Assembly: GCA_033763555.1 (NCBI GenBank)
Contig: JANRKK010000040.1
Location: 1 to 17,897 of the forward strand
Length of the DNA: 17,897 nucleotides
Source: JALYJG01 sp033763555
GTDB lineage: Bacteria > Pseudomonadota > Alphaproteobacteria > UBA9219
Direction: 5' to 3'
Shown: positions 8,721-17,081 of the stretch, piece after piece
Layout of the letters: each line of letters begins with the position of its first letter
Numbering within the stretch: the stretch's first letter is position 1
Translations under genes and position numbers: made by a program
The notes under the pieces: generated by a model
Told to the model about the DNA's origin: nothing
The model's database searches: none
The model's input: the letters and a program-made list of their open reading frames with translations, nothing else

Positions 8721-10157
8721 CTAATTAAATGAAATTTCTGTCTTGAGGGATTTCTTTTGCACGAACCCCAAAACTATTTTTCCAGGAGTTTTGGTACAGC
8801 CAGAGAGGCTGTTGCCGCCATTGATTTGAACTTGCACTCTTTCGGGATTTTTAGGATCTAGGTTTCCTGTATTGTGCAATGAAATTCCCTCGGGAATTGC
8901 ACAATCGGGTTCACCGCCTATATATAAAGTCGTCTTTTCCGTAGTCACAGCATTTGTGCGCCGTGTGAGGACGGGATCCTCAGGCGATATTGTATCCCAC
9001 AGAGAACGGGAAAGATCCGTCAAAGGATTTGTTGAAGGCTCTTTTGCAGTAGAAGGAAGCTCAACATAGGAACCAACCAGCGATGCTACACTTTGCACAG
9101 GCTCCAAATGCGCCTTTAGTAGTATGCCAAGGATAGTTTCTTCTTTTGTGGGATTACAGCTATCAGGAAGGCTTCTCCCCTTGATTTCAACCTGTGTGAA
9201 CTCAGGGCTGCCGGAATAATCTATTCTGGCATCATACACCGAAGTGCCTTTAGGAATTAGACAAATAGGTGGGCCGCCCTCCCTACCATAGAGATGTGAG
9301 TCATTGATCGTTACGGCGATGCCTGTGGATGCAGCATAGGAGTCGGCTGCTTTGATGGCCTTATCTTTGAGAGCATCCGCGCCTGCTATGATCGAATGCC
9401 CCCATCGGTTAGTATTATCCAAGGCATTGCCATTGCCGCTGATAACGGCATAACCAGCACAGGCGACCCCAACAAATAAGGCGGCTTTTACGCCAGTTTT
9501 CAAGATTCTGCCTGTTCCGAGGGCCGTGCGCCCAATCGTCCGCAAACCCCATCCAGCTATGCCGATTGCTGACAAAGCCGTTCGCGTAATATTTCTTGTA
9601 CGCTGCTGCGCTTTTTCATTGCTGCTGCTGGCATAAGCCCAAATACCGTATCCCACATACGCCGCCGTACCTACTGCAAGTGCGCCGCGCCAATGCGAAG
9701 CCAACCATAAGGCCGTATCAACAGGCCCAGCCGCATAAACTGTAACACCACCCACAACGGCGGCGGCGGCAGCAAATGCATTCCTGATATCTTTCGCTTT
9801 CCATCCGTTTAGGTTCCAAGCAGGCCCCATGCGTTCGGTAGTCGGAGCTTCGTCTTTAAAATTCTCCGCACGTATTGCCTCCCTTATAGCCCTCACCGCA
9901 TAATCGTCAGTGGCTGGGTCGGCGGCACTATAAACCGCATTTCTCTGTTCAAAACTTAAACCGTCACATATTCTTTGGCGAAATTCTTCATCACGGAGCA
10001 TATAAGCGTCAAGATGAGGCTCGCCAGACAGTATACCTGCATCCAGATAATACTGAGCTTGTGACCTGAGAGCGGATTCGTCTGCTCCGGAAGTGCCCAC
10101 GGCGCGCGCTTCTCTTGCCCGCTCAGCCTTTTTCAATTCGTCATATATCTTGCTCAT
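8721..10157 (-). CDS. Multi-pass membrane protein with duplicated two-cysteine C-terminal domain
   Basis: I do not recognise a family for this 478-residue protein. The N-terminus MSKIYDELKKAERARE resembles the MSxIxxALKKAExER motif at the start of some inner-membrane kinases and GspB-like secretion proteins. Residues 25-110 are soluble and helical. Hydrophobic stretches follow near 126-145, 157-176, 194-210 and 222-241. The C-terminal part holds two copies of one domain: about 278-351 and 402-471. Each has GGxPxC-IPxG, a VQV/VEI strand, and a second cysteine exactly 35 residues after the first (C299/C334 and C419/C454), then an ILG or VLG strand. The cysteines probably form a disulfide, placing the repeats in the periplasm, and the fold may be SH3b-like; both are inference. 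The start ATG has only a poor Shine-Dalgarno (GGGAT directly before it). The gene converges on the DotA/TraY-like gene. Confidence 0.7.
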   Translation of the reverse strand: MSKIYDELKKAERAREARAVGTSGADESALRSQAQYYLDAGILSGEPHLDAYMLRDEEFRQRICDGLSFEQRNAVYSAADPATDDYAVRAIREAIRAENFKDEAPTTERMGPAWNLNGWKAKDIRNAFAAAAAVVGGVTVYAAGPVDTALWLASHWRGALAVGTAAYVGYGIWAYASSSNEKAQQRTRNITRTALSAIGIAGWGLRTIGRTALGTGRILKTGVKAALFVGVACAGYAVISGNGNALDNTNRWGHSIIAGADALKDKAIKAADSYAASTGIAVTINDSHLYGREGGPPICLIPKGTSVYDARIDYSGSPEFTQVEIKGRSLPDSCNPTKEETILGILLKAHLEPVQSVASLVGSYVELPSTAKEPSTNPLTDLSRSLWDTISPEDPVLTRRTNAVTTEKTTLYIGGEPDCAIPEGISLHNTGNLDPKNPERVQVQINGGNSLSGCTKTPGKIVLGFVQKKSLKTEISFN

Positions 10158-10343
10158 ATCCCAATCTGATAGCGAATATCAGTCCTCTGAAAGCGGTTTA
10201 ACGCTGAAAATAGCTTGCCACGTCATTCTACAATTTTTCTGCAACTAAAAACATAGTGGAATTACTTTCATAAGCCCTTAATTGGCCCGAAACGGCTAAA
10301 AACTATTTAAATTCAGCATGTTATACCAAAACCAGCGCGAGGG
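10158..10343 (-). other. Intergenic region upstream of the 478-residue gene
   Basis: This 186-bp AT-rich spacer lies between two minus-strand genes and should contain the promoter of the 478-residue gene. On the minus strand I see TAGAAT and TATTTT as possible -10 elements, but no well-spaced -35. No strong terminator for the barrel gene is visible. No ORF or repeat stands out. Confidence 0.3.
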
Positions 10344-11561
10344 TCAGTTCAGCTTAAACGGGCTTTCATAGAAATGGTACTTAAACTTAATCCCCGCCTC
10401 CAGAGTGTTGTTGGCTGGTTCGATCCAGCTGCAAGGCGAACCGCCGCAGATTGAACCAGGGCTGTTGGAAATCTTCACCTGAGAATCGTCGATGTTCCAG
10501 TAATTGACGAAAGGACCAACCGACCATTGGCCGTATTCATACATGATATCGGCGCGAAGGCCGACGCCAGAATCCTGCTGGTTACGAACATCCGGCTCTC
10601 CGGGACTTATATCGCTGAAGTATGAGGTCTGCTGACCATCCAGCATGATGTCGACTTCCAACGTCGAAGTGAGGCGCGAATTGGCATTAAGGCGCCAGCG
10701 CGGTTTCACGCCGATGGGAATATAAATCATCTCATTCTCGCGGCGGTAGCCGGAGTGGTTTGTGCTGGTTGTGCCGCGAAGGTCATTATAGAGAAAACGA
10801 TAGCCAAAGCCCGTATAAGGCGAAACACTGAATTGCGGGAAGCCGAGGAATTCAGAGAACACAAAATCCCGGCCAACCAAGGCACGGGCTTCGACAAAAT
10901 CGTCCCAAAGATTATCCAACGTGCCCGTGCCGTTGCTACTGTAATCCACTTCACCAAAAGCGTAGCGTACATCGGCGGTAGCAAAATAATCTTTGGCAAA
11001 AGTAATGGTCGCCTGCCCGTCAATGCCTAGTTTGTAGCCTTCCAGCTTCATGAGGCTGGGCTCACGGTAATCATAGGCAAAGCCTTGAAGACCGATATCC
11101 AGACCCGGCCGTGTCCGCAGGCTCATATAATCCGAAGAGTCGACAGGCGGCAGATCATAGCGGCGATCGGGTAAAGCCGCATGCTGTGTTACCTGAGTGG
11201 GCGTGGGGTTAGAGGGCGCGATCATCAACCCCCTCCGCTGCACCGGGTCTTCGCCGGGACGGATGATATTCTCAACAACCGACTTCCGCGGAGTTGTGCG
11301 CGGCTCCACCACAAGCGGCGGACGGGCAGCTTGCACGCTGTCGGTGCGCTCGGTCACGGGAACAACTGTGTCATTCATCATGGCAGGCACAGATGCTGAG
11401 GCGGGAGGTGCGGCGACCGCTACATCCCCTTCGGAACCGCGCGGCTGGTAATAATAAGGCGTGTAAACGGTTTGCTTAGCAGCGACTGCAAAAGAGAACG
11501 CCAGCGCCGGGGCGCAGACGGCCAGAAAAAGCCTGGTTTTGATTTTAAAAATCCTGCCCAT
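10344..11561 (-). CDS. Secreted outer-membrane beta-barrel protein with proline-rich linker
   Basis: The 405-residue protein begins with a Sec signal peptide: basic MGRIFKIKTR, hydrophobic LFLAVCAPALAFSF, and likely cleavage after AVAA at about residue 28. Residues about 40-140 are rich in Pro, Ala, Thr and Arg and probably form an unstructured linker. From about 150 to the end there are repeated amphipathic strands with alternating aromatic residues (GLQGFAYDYREP, FATADVRYAFGEVDY, VSPYTGFGYRFLYNDL, DSGVGLRADIMYEYG, LEAGIKFKYHFYESP), typical of an outer-membrane barrel. Two cysteines (about 372 and 377) lie in a late loop. The last residues FKLN lack the usual terminal aromatic residue; F397 lies eight residues from the end. 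AAGGTGG lies seven bases before the ATG. It is downstream of ppdK on the same strand, 103 bases away. The specific family and cargo are unknown. Confidence 0.72.
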   Translation of the reverse strand: MGRIFKIKTRLFLAVCAPALAFSFAVAAKQTVYTPYYYQPRGSEGDVAVAAPPASASVPAMMNDTVVPVTERTDSVQAARPPLVVEPRTTPRKSVVENIIRPGEDPVQRRGLMIAPSNPTPTQVTQHAALPDRRYDLPPVDSSDYMSLRTRPGLDIGLQGFAYDYREPSLMKLEGYKLGIDGQATITFAKDYFATADVRYAFGEVDYSSNGTGTLDNLWDDFVEARALVGRDFVFSEFLGFPQFSVSPYTGFGYRFLYNDLRGTTSTNHSGYRRENEMIYIPIGVKPRWRLNANSRLTSTLEVDIMLDGQQTSYFSDISPGEPDVRNQQDSGVGLRADIMYEYGQWSVGPFVNYWNIDDSQVKISNSPGSICGGSPCSWIEPANNTLEAGIKFKYHFYESPFKLN

Positions 11562-11588
11562 ATCTAAACCACCTTGCGAACATAAACC

Positions 11589-11620
11589 GCCCGGCAGTAT
11601 GACTGATTCGCAAGCCGGGC
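11589..11620. other. GC-rich hairpin between ppdK and the barrel gene
   Basis: GCCCGGC at 11589-11595 is the complement of GCCGGGC at 11614-11620, a 7-bp stem with an 18-base loop. There is no U run on the minus strand, so it is not a classic terminator. It could slow read-through from ppdK or sit in the leader of the barrel gene. Confidence 0.35.
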
Positions 11621-11664
11621 TGGAGGGGTCAGGAGAAGTGAGTCTACCCGGCGTGGTTTTAAGG

Positions 11665-14358
11665 TCACGCCGCGTTGCGGCGGGCGTCTATGTCCTTTTG
11701 GTCTTCAATCGCCGCTTGCGCCGCCGCCAGCCGGGCGATAGGCACGCGGTAAGGCGAGCAGGAAACATAATCGAGGCCGGAACGATCGCAGAATTTAACC
11801 GAATTCGGGTCGCCGCCATGCTCGCCGCAAATACCAACCTTGAGGTCGTGGCGCGTCTTGCGGCCGCGCTCAATGGCAATTTTAATCAGCTCCCCTACCC
11901 CGTCCTGATCGAGCGTGGCGAAGGGATCGCGCTCGAACACATTGGCATTGAAATAATCATTCAGGAAGTTCGCGGCATCGTCGCGACTGAGGCCGTAAGT
12001 CGTCTGCGTCAGATCATTGGTGCCGAAACTGAAAAACTGGGCACATTCGGCAATTTCCCCGGCACGCAGGGCGGCGCGCGGCAATTCGATCATCGTGCCT
12101 GTAAGGTATTTAACCGTAACGCCCGTTTTCTTCGCTACTTCAGCGGCGACGCGATCGACCATGTCTTTCAGAATTTCGAGTTCTTTCTTTACGGCCACTA
12201 GCGGAATCATAATTTCCGGTAGGACGGTTTTACCCTGCTTTTGAACTTCCGAAGCCGCCATGAAAATCGCGCGCGTCTGCATTTCATAAATCTCGGGATA
12301 GGAAATGCCGAGGCGGCAGCCACGATGCCCCAGCATCGGGTTGGATTCATGCAGTTGTCCGGCACGTTTCTGGACTTTTTCAACATCAATGCCCGCCGCC
12401 TTCGCCACATCGCGCATATCGGCTTCGGTTTTCGGCAAAAATTCATGCAAAGGCGGATCGAGCAGCCGGACGGTAACGGGCAGACCCTCCATAATTGTGA
12501 AAATCTCGATGAAATCCTTTGTTTGGATCGGTTCCAATTTAGCCAGCGCAGCGCGGCGGCCTTTTTCATCGTCGGCGATGATCATTTCGCGCATGGCCGT
12601 GATGCGGTCGGCATCGAAGAACATATGCTCGGTACGGCAAAGGCCAATGCCTTCAGCGCCGAACTTCCGCGCCGTGCGCGTATCCAGCGGGGTTTCGGCA
12701 TTGGCGCGCACACGCATACGCCGCATGCCGTCAGCCCACCCCATCAGAGTGGCAAAATCGCCGGATAATTCCGGCTGAATGGTCGATACTTCGCCAAGCA
12801 TCAACTCACCCGTCGAACCATCGATGGTTACGACGTCCCCAGCCTTTACTGTGACGCCCTTCATGGTCATTTGCTGCTTGGCATAATCGATATGAATATC
12901 TCCGGCTCCTGCAATGCAGGCGCGACCCATGCCGCGCGCCACAACAGCCGCGTGGCTGGTCATGCCGCCGCGGCTGGTCACAATGCCTTTGGCTGCATGC
13001 ATGCCGTGAATATCCTCAGGGCTGGTTTCAATGCGGCAGAGAATGACTTTCTGGCCCGCTTCGGCTAGGGATTCCGCCTCATCCGCATTAAAGACAGCCT
13101 TGCCCGAAGCTGCGCCCGGCGAGGCTGGAAGCCCCTTGGCAATTACCTGCCGTCTGGCCTTGGGATCGAGCATCGGATGCAGCAATTGATCAAGCGATGC
13201 GGGATCGATGCGCTTCACGGCTTCCTGTTTCGTGATCACACCTTCATTGACCATATCAACAGCGATCTTCAGCGCCGCTGCCGCCGTACGCTTACCCGTG
13301 CGGGTCTGCAGCATATAAAGTTTGTTTTGCTGCACCGTAAATTCAATGTCCTGCATGTCGCGGTAATGTTTTTCGAGCTTTAGCCGGACATCGTTCAACT
13401 GCCTGAACACCTCGGGCATGACCTCTTCCATCGCCGGAAGATCGGAGTTGTTTTCTTTTTTGCCTTTGACCGTCAGATGCTGCGGCGTGCGAATACCCGC
13501 GACGACATCCTCGCCCTGCGCATTGACAAGATACTCGCCGTAGAAAGCGTTTTCGCCGGTTGAGGGATTGCGTGTGAAGGCAACGCCCGTGCAGCAATCC
13601 TCGCCCCGATTGCCGAAAACCATCGCCTGCACATTCACCGCCGTGCCCCAATCATGCGGCAAATCATTCAGCTTACGGTAGGTCATGGCACGCTGGTTCA
13701 TCCAGGAGCTGAACACGGCACCGATAGCCCCCCACAACTGTTCTTCCACATCCTGGGGGAACGGTTTGTTGAGGGTTTTCTGCACGATGTCGAGATAGGC
13801 TTCGGCGGCTTCTTGCCAGTCCGACGCTTTCATCTGCATGTCCTGCGTGTAGCTGCGGGCACGCTTGATGTCGTCCAGCACCGCTTCAAAATTATGATGC
13901 GGAATGTCGAGTACCACATTGCTGTACATCTGGATAAAGCGGCGATAGCTGTCCCACGCAAAACGCGCATCGCCGCCTGCCTGCTGCAAACCTTCGACGG
14001 TTTGTTTGTTGAGGCCGAGATTGAGAACCGTATCCATCATGCCCGGCATGGAGGCGCGCGCGCCAGAACGCACGGAAACCAGAAGCGGATTTTTGGCATC
14101 GCCAAATTTCGCGCCGACAATTTGTTCGACCTGCGCCAGCGCCTGTGCGGCCTGCACCTTCAATTCCGATGGGTAGGCATGGTTGTTTGCATAATAATAA
14201 GTGCAAACTTCGGTGGTGATGGTGAAACCGGGAGGAACGGGTAATCCGAGCTGGCTCATTTCCGCGAGGCCCGCACCTTTGCCGCCAAGCAGGTTTTTCA
14301 TATCCCCGCGGCCGTCGGCCTTGCCATTGCCGAATGCATAGACCCATTTGGCAGTCAT
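11665..14358 (-). CDS. ppdK: Pyruvate, phosphate dikinase
   Basis: PPDK interconverts pyruvate, ATP and phosphate with phosphoenolpyruvate, AMP and pyrophosphate in the cytoplasm, linking C3 metabolism to gluconeogenesis or glycolysis. The 897-residue product has the N-terminal ATP-grasp domain (GGKGAGLAEM near 25-34, SVRSGARASMPGMMDT near 95-110) and the swivelling domain with phospho-histidine in GGMTSHAAVVARGMG (His about 469). The threonine two residues before that histidine is the regulatory site in plant and some bacterial enzymes. The C-terminal PEP/pyruvate barrel has GLCRTEHMFF and the catalytic CGEHGGDP (Cys about 844). I chose the ATG at 14358: GAGGG lies six bases before it but directly abuts the ATG at 14364. 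The length is normal and the gene intact. It diverges from ilvD and has a good promoter at 14389-14417. Confidence 0.97.
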   Translation of the reverse strand: MTAKWVYAFGNGKADGRGDMKNLLGGKGAGLAEMSQLGLPVPPGFTITTEVCTYYYANNHAYPSELKVQAAQALAQVEQIVGAKFGDAKNPLLVSVRSGARASMPGMMDTVLNLGLNKQTVEGLQQAGGDARFAWDSYRRFIQMYSNVVLDIPHHNFEAVLDDIKRARSYTQDMQMKASDWQEAAEAYLDIVQKTLNKPFPQDVEEQLWGAIGAVFSSWMNQRAMTYRKLNDLPHDWGTAVNVQAMVFGNRGEDCCTGVAFTRNPSTGENAFYGEYLVNAQGEDVVAGIRTPQHLTVKGKKENNSDLPAMEEVMPEVFRQLNDVRLKLEKHYRDMQDIEFTVQQNKLYMLQTRTGKRTAAAALKIAVDMVNEGVITKQEAVKRIDPASLDQLLHPMLDPKARRQVIAKGLPASPGAASGKAVFNADEAESLAEAGQKVILCRIETSPEDIHGMHAAKGIVTSRGGMTSHAAVVARGMGRACIAGAGDIHIDYAKQQMTMKGVTVKAGDVVTIDGSTGELMLGEVSTIQPELSGDFATLMGWADGMRRMRVRANAETPLDTRTARKFGAEGIGLCRTEHMFFDADRITAMREMIIADDEKGRRAALAKLEPIQTKDFIEIFTIMEGLPVTVRLLDPPLHEFLPKTEADMRDVAKAAGIDVEKVQKRAGQLHESNPMLGHRGCRLGISYPEIYEMQTRAIFMAASEVQKQGKTVLPEIMIPLVAVKKELEILKDMVDRVAAEVAKKTGVTVKYLTGTMIELPRAALRAGEIAECAQFFSFGTNDLTQTTYGLSRDDAANFLNDYFNANVFERDPFATLDQDGVGELIKIAIERGRKTRHDLKVGICGEHGGDPNSVKFCDRSGLDYVSCSPYRVPIARLAAAQAAIEDQKDIDARRNAA

Positions 14359-14388
14359 CTTCATCCCTCAGAAAACGCGACTGAAGGC

Positions 14389-14417
14389 AAAATAGCGGCT
14401 CGGAGCCGCAAGTGCAA
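14389..14417 (-). promoter_or_regulatory. ppdK promoter with palindromic spacer
   Basis: On the minus strand TTGCAC (14412-14417) and TATTTT (14389-14394) are separated by exactly 17 bases, a good housekeeping promoter. The spacer contains GCGGCTCCGAGCCGC (plus strand 14395-14409), six-base arms around three bases. A repressor binding there would lie between the -35 and -10 boxes. A transcription start near 14382 would leave about 24 bases of leader. Confidence 0.6.
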
Positions 14418-14476
14418 TTGATGTCGGACATAAATATCTCGACATATTTCCGGGGTGATTTTAAAGTTCCGTTTCC
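14418..14476 (+). promoter_or_regulatory. ilvD upstream region
   Basis: The bases before ilvD are AT-rich and carry a loose direct repeat, GACATAAATAT (14427-14437) and GACATATTT (14441-14449). I see TTGATG near 14418 as a possible -35 but no convincing -10. The ilvD ribosome site is weak (AAAG about nine bases before the ATG). No transcription-attenuation leader peptide or branched-chain codon run is visible. Confidence 0.3.
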
Positions 14477-16207
14477 ATGACAAACGCCCGAAAACCTTGG
14501 GACAAATCCCGCCTTCCTTCACGCCATGTGACCATGGGACCGGAGCGCGCGCCGCACCGCTCCTATTACTACGCGATGGGCATGACGGAGGAACAGATCG
14601 GCCTGCCTTTTGTCGGTGTAGCCACCTGCTGGAACGAAGCTGCACCCTGTAATATCGCCTTGTCACGGCAGGCGCAGGCGGTGAAAAAAGGCGTCAATGA
14701 AGCAGGCGGAACGCCGCGCGAATTCACGACCATCACGGTCACCGATGGCATCGCTATGGGCCATGCAGGGATGAAATCCTCCCTCGTCAGCCGCGAGGTA
14801 ATCGCGGATTCCGTGGAACTCACGATGCGTGGCCATTGTTACGACGCGCTGGTCGGCATTGCCGGATGCGACAAATCGCTGCCCGGCCTGATGATGGCGA
14901 TGCTGCGCCTCGATGTGTCGAGCGTCTTTATGTATGGCGGCTCGATCCTGCCCGGCAAATTCCGCGGCAAGGATGTGACGGTACAGGATGTGTTTGAGGC
15001 CGTCGGCAAGCACGGCGCGGGCCAGATGAGCGATGAGGATTTGCATGAACTGGAATGCGTTGCCTGCCCCTCGGCGGGAGCCTGCGGCGGGCAATTCACC
15101 GCCAACACGATGGCCTGCGTGTCGGAAGCCATTGGCCTTGCCCTGCCCGGCTCTGCCGGAGCACCGGCGCCTTATGAAAGCCGTGACCAGTATGCCGAAG
15201 CTTCAGGCCGCGCGATTATGAGCCTTCTGGAAACCAAACTGCGCCCGCGCCAGATTGTGACGCGCAAGGCGTTGGAAAACGCCGCGACGGTCGTGGCGGC
15301 TTCTGGCGGCTCGACCAATGCCGCATTGCATTTACCAGCGATGGCGCATGAGGCTGGAATCGATTTTGATTTGCATGACGTCGCCGCGATTTTCAAACGC
15401 ACGCCTTACATCGCTGATCTAAAACCAGCAGGTCGTTATGTTGCAAAAGATATGTTCGAGATCGGCGGCGTTCCGGTACTAATGAAAGCCCTGCTGGATG
15501 GTGGCTTTCTGCATGGCGACTGCCTGACCGTCACCGGAAAAACCATGGCCGAAAATTTGCGCGATGTGAAATTCCCGAAAGATCAGGATGTCGTACGGCC
15601 AACCTCAGCACCATTATCGCCGACAGGCGGCGTTGTGGGGTTGAAAGGCAATCTCGCGCCGCAGGGTGCGATTGTAAAGGTTGCAGGCATGAAGCAATTG
15701 CAATTCACAGGCCCCGCCCGCGTGTTCGATTGCGAGGAAGATGCGTTCAAGGCCGTGCAGGAACGTAAGTACAAGGACGGCGATGTGATCGTTATCCGTT
15801 ATGAAGGGCCGCGCGGCGGCCCCGGCATGCGCGAGATGCTGTCGACCACTGCGGCGCTGTACGGCCAGGGCGCGGGCGACAAAATCGCCCTCATTACCGA
15901 CGGGCGTTTTTCGGGCGCAACGCGCGGCTTCTGCGTCGGGCATGTGGGACCGGAGGCCGCCGTAGGCGGACCCATCGGCCTGCTACGCGACGGCGATATG
16001 ATCGTTCTGGATGCCGAAAAAGGGATCCTCGACGTTAAATTATCCGATGAAGAACTCGCCGCACGCCGAAAGGCATGGAAACCGCGCAAGCATGATTTCC
16101 AATCCGGGGCTCTCTGGAAATACGCCCAAGCCGTTGGCGATGCCGAAAAAGGCGCCGTCACCCACCCGGGCGCGAAGGCGGAGACGCATATTTATGCGGA
16201 GGTTTAA
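14477..16207 (+). CDS. ilvD: Dihydroxy-acid dehydratase
   Basis: IlvD removes water from 2,3-dihydroxy-isovalerate and 2,3-dihydroxy-3-methylvalerate, the third common step of valine and isoleucine synthesis, in the cytoplasm. The 576 residues have the family cysteines: C58 in NEAAPCN, C131 in GCDKSLPG and C203 in CPSAGACGGQFTANTM. This spacing suits a [2Fe-2S] cluster. VTDGIAMGH (D90) and the lysine of CDK (K132) are the expected Mg-binding residues. The TDGRFSGATRG block carries the likely catalytic serine (about 479). The N-terminus reads naturally from the ATG at 14477, and internal ATGs would remove conserved residues. The length is typical. It is a single gene with no other ilv genes nearby, and its stop codon overlaps that of the convergent 259-residue gene. 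Confidence 0.96.
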   Translation: MTNARKPWDKSRLPSRHVTMGPERAPHRSYYYAMGMTEEQIGLPFVGVATCWNEAAPCNIALSRQAQAVKKGVNEAGGTPREFTTITVTDGIAMGHAGMKSSLVSREVIADSVELTMRGHCYDALVGIAGCDKSLPGLMMAMLRLDVSSVFMYGGSILPGKFRGKDVTVQDVFEAVGKHGAGQMSDEDLHELECVACPSAGACGGQFTANTMACVSEAIGLALPGSAGAPAPYESRDQYAEASGRAIMSLLETKLRPRQIVTRKALENAATVVAASGGSTNAALHLPAMAHEAGIDFDLHDVAAIFKRTPYIADLKPAGRYVAKDMFEIGGVPVLMKALLDGGFLHGDCLTVTGKTMAENLRDVKFPKDQDVVRPTSAPLSPTGGVVGLKGNLAPQGAIVKVAGMKQLQFTGPARVFDCEEDAFKAVQERKYKDGDVIVIRYEGPRGGPGMREMLSTTAALYGQGAGDKIALITDGRFSGATRGFCVGHVGPEAAVGGPIGLLRDGDMIVLDAEKGILDVKLSDEELAARRKAWKPRKHDFQSGALWKYAQAVGDAEKGAVTHPGAKAETHIYAEV

Positions 16208-16983
16208 AGGCTAGACACTCGAGCACTAGGAAAACGAATAATTTGTGCGCGTGGAGGGTCAAAAATACCTTCGAGATCGTCGGCAACCTTACGCACAGCC
16301 TCCAGAACCTCCGCGTTGCGCGAAATATCATGGCGGAGCGCACTGGCTTTTTGCCCTCCCTCGTGCACAAAATCAGGCGCACCAAGATGCGCAAAAAGAG
16401 GAATTCCGTTCTGCTCTGCCCAGTTTATTTCAGCCCCCAGAGCAACTGCCATACGGCGACGCTCCAAAGATCCTAGATTGCCCTGCTTGGCCGGCACATC
16501 TGTTGCGCCTTCATCGTAAATAAGGGACGCAGAATGGGGGAAGTAATCCAGAAGCGCATCGTAATTTCTGGCCGCCAGATAGGCCTCAAATTTTTTTCGC
16601 TCCTTTCTTGCTTCCGGCGCAAGAAGATCCAGGGCTTCTTCGGAAGCCACAATTTTTTGTTCATAATAGGTAGCAACCTTACGCATAGCCTCAGGTAAGG
16701 TTCTCGACAGAGCTGCGATTTCAAGGTCAATTACTAGCCGCCGAGAAATAAGACGAATAGCAGCAAGAAGCGGTACTGTATCGTCACGTGTAAAATTGAA
16801 GGATGTGACGAGCGTATCCCCACGCGACAATATGTCTCCAGCCTCCAAATATAATCCCACGAGGAAATGAAAGTTTGTTCCGTGATGTTCTCTTTTTATA
16901 GACAGAGGGTTTGGCAACCGCGACAAAGCGTCGGGCGCCTTCGCCGCATAAAATTCTGAAAGTTTTTGAACAATATCCACCAT
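16204..16983 (-). CDS. Hypothetical cytoplasmic protein
   Basis: I do not recognise this 259-residue protein. It has no signal peptide or clear transmembrane helix. It is largely helical, with a histidine-containing stretch REHHGTNFHFLVGLYLEAGD (about 31-50), a basic-hydrophobic segment (about 70-92), a charged helix EARKERKKFEAYLAARNYDA (about 124-143), and near the end FAHLGAPDFVHEGG (about 197-210). None gives a recognisable catalytic motif. I chose the ATG at 16983: AGGA lies nine bases upstream. The frame is open to 17100, but those starts lack ribosome sites and the extension crosses a perfect palindrome at 17065-17081, which is more likely regulatory. Its stop overlaps the ilvD stop in the palindrome TTTAAA. 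It is divergent from the small lipoprotein gene, so the two may be co-regulated. Confidence 0.6.
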   Translation of the reverse strand: MVDIVQKLSEFYAAKAPDALSRLPNPLSIKREHHGTNFHFLVGLYLEAGDILSRGDTLVTSFNFTRDDTVPLLAAIRLISRRLVIDLEIAALSRTLPEAMRKVATYYEQKIVASEEALDLLAPEARKERKKFEAYLAARNYDALLDYFPHSASLIYDEGATDVPAKQGNLGSLERRRMAVALGAEINWAEQNGIPLFAHLGAPDFVHEGGQKASALRHDISRNAEVLEAVRKVADDLEGIFDPPRAQIIRFPSARVSSL

Positions 16984-17064
16984 GAAATCCCATCCTGTTA
17001 ATGGGGCAGTCATAACACGGAAATTATGGTTAAAATAGTTTCCTGAAAAGAGTTGCATGGCGAA

Positions 17065-17081
17065 TCCAGCTTGAAGCTGGA
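17065..17081. promoter_or_regulatory. Perfect palindrome in the divergent region (possible operator)
   Basis: TCCAGCTTGAAGCTGGA has two exact eight-base arms around a single G. It lies between the 259-residue gene (minus) and the lipoprotein gene (plus) and overlaps TTGAAG at 17071-17076. That hexamer with TAACAT at 17095-17100 (18-base spacer) is a possible plus-strand promoter. The symmetry suggests a dimeric regulator site; the regulator is not known. Confidence 0.45.

Noticed and set aside
8721..10157. Tyrosine kinase for polysaccharide export
   Set aside because: Only the first 16 or so residues resemble those kinases. There is no Walker A motif and no tyrosine-rich tail.
11539..14244. 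Several plus-strand open frames of 60-220 codons across the ppdK region
   Set aside because: They are antisense or out-of-frame shadows of ppdK, have no good ribosome sites, and show no recognisable protein features.
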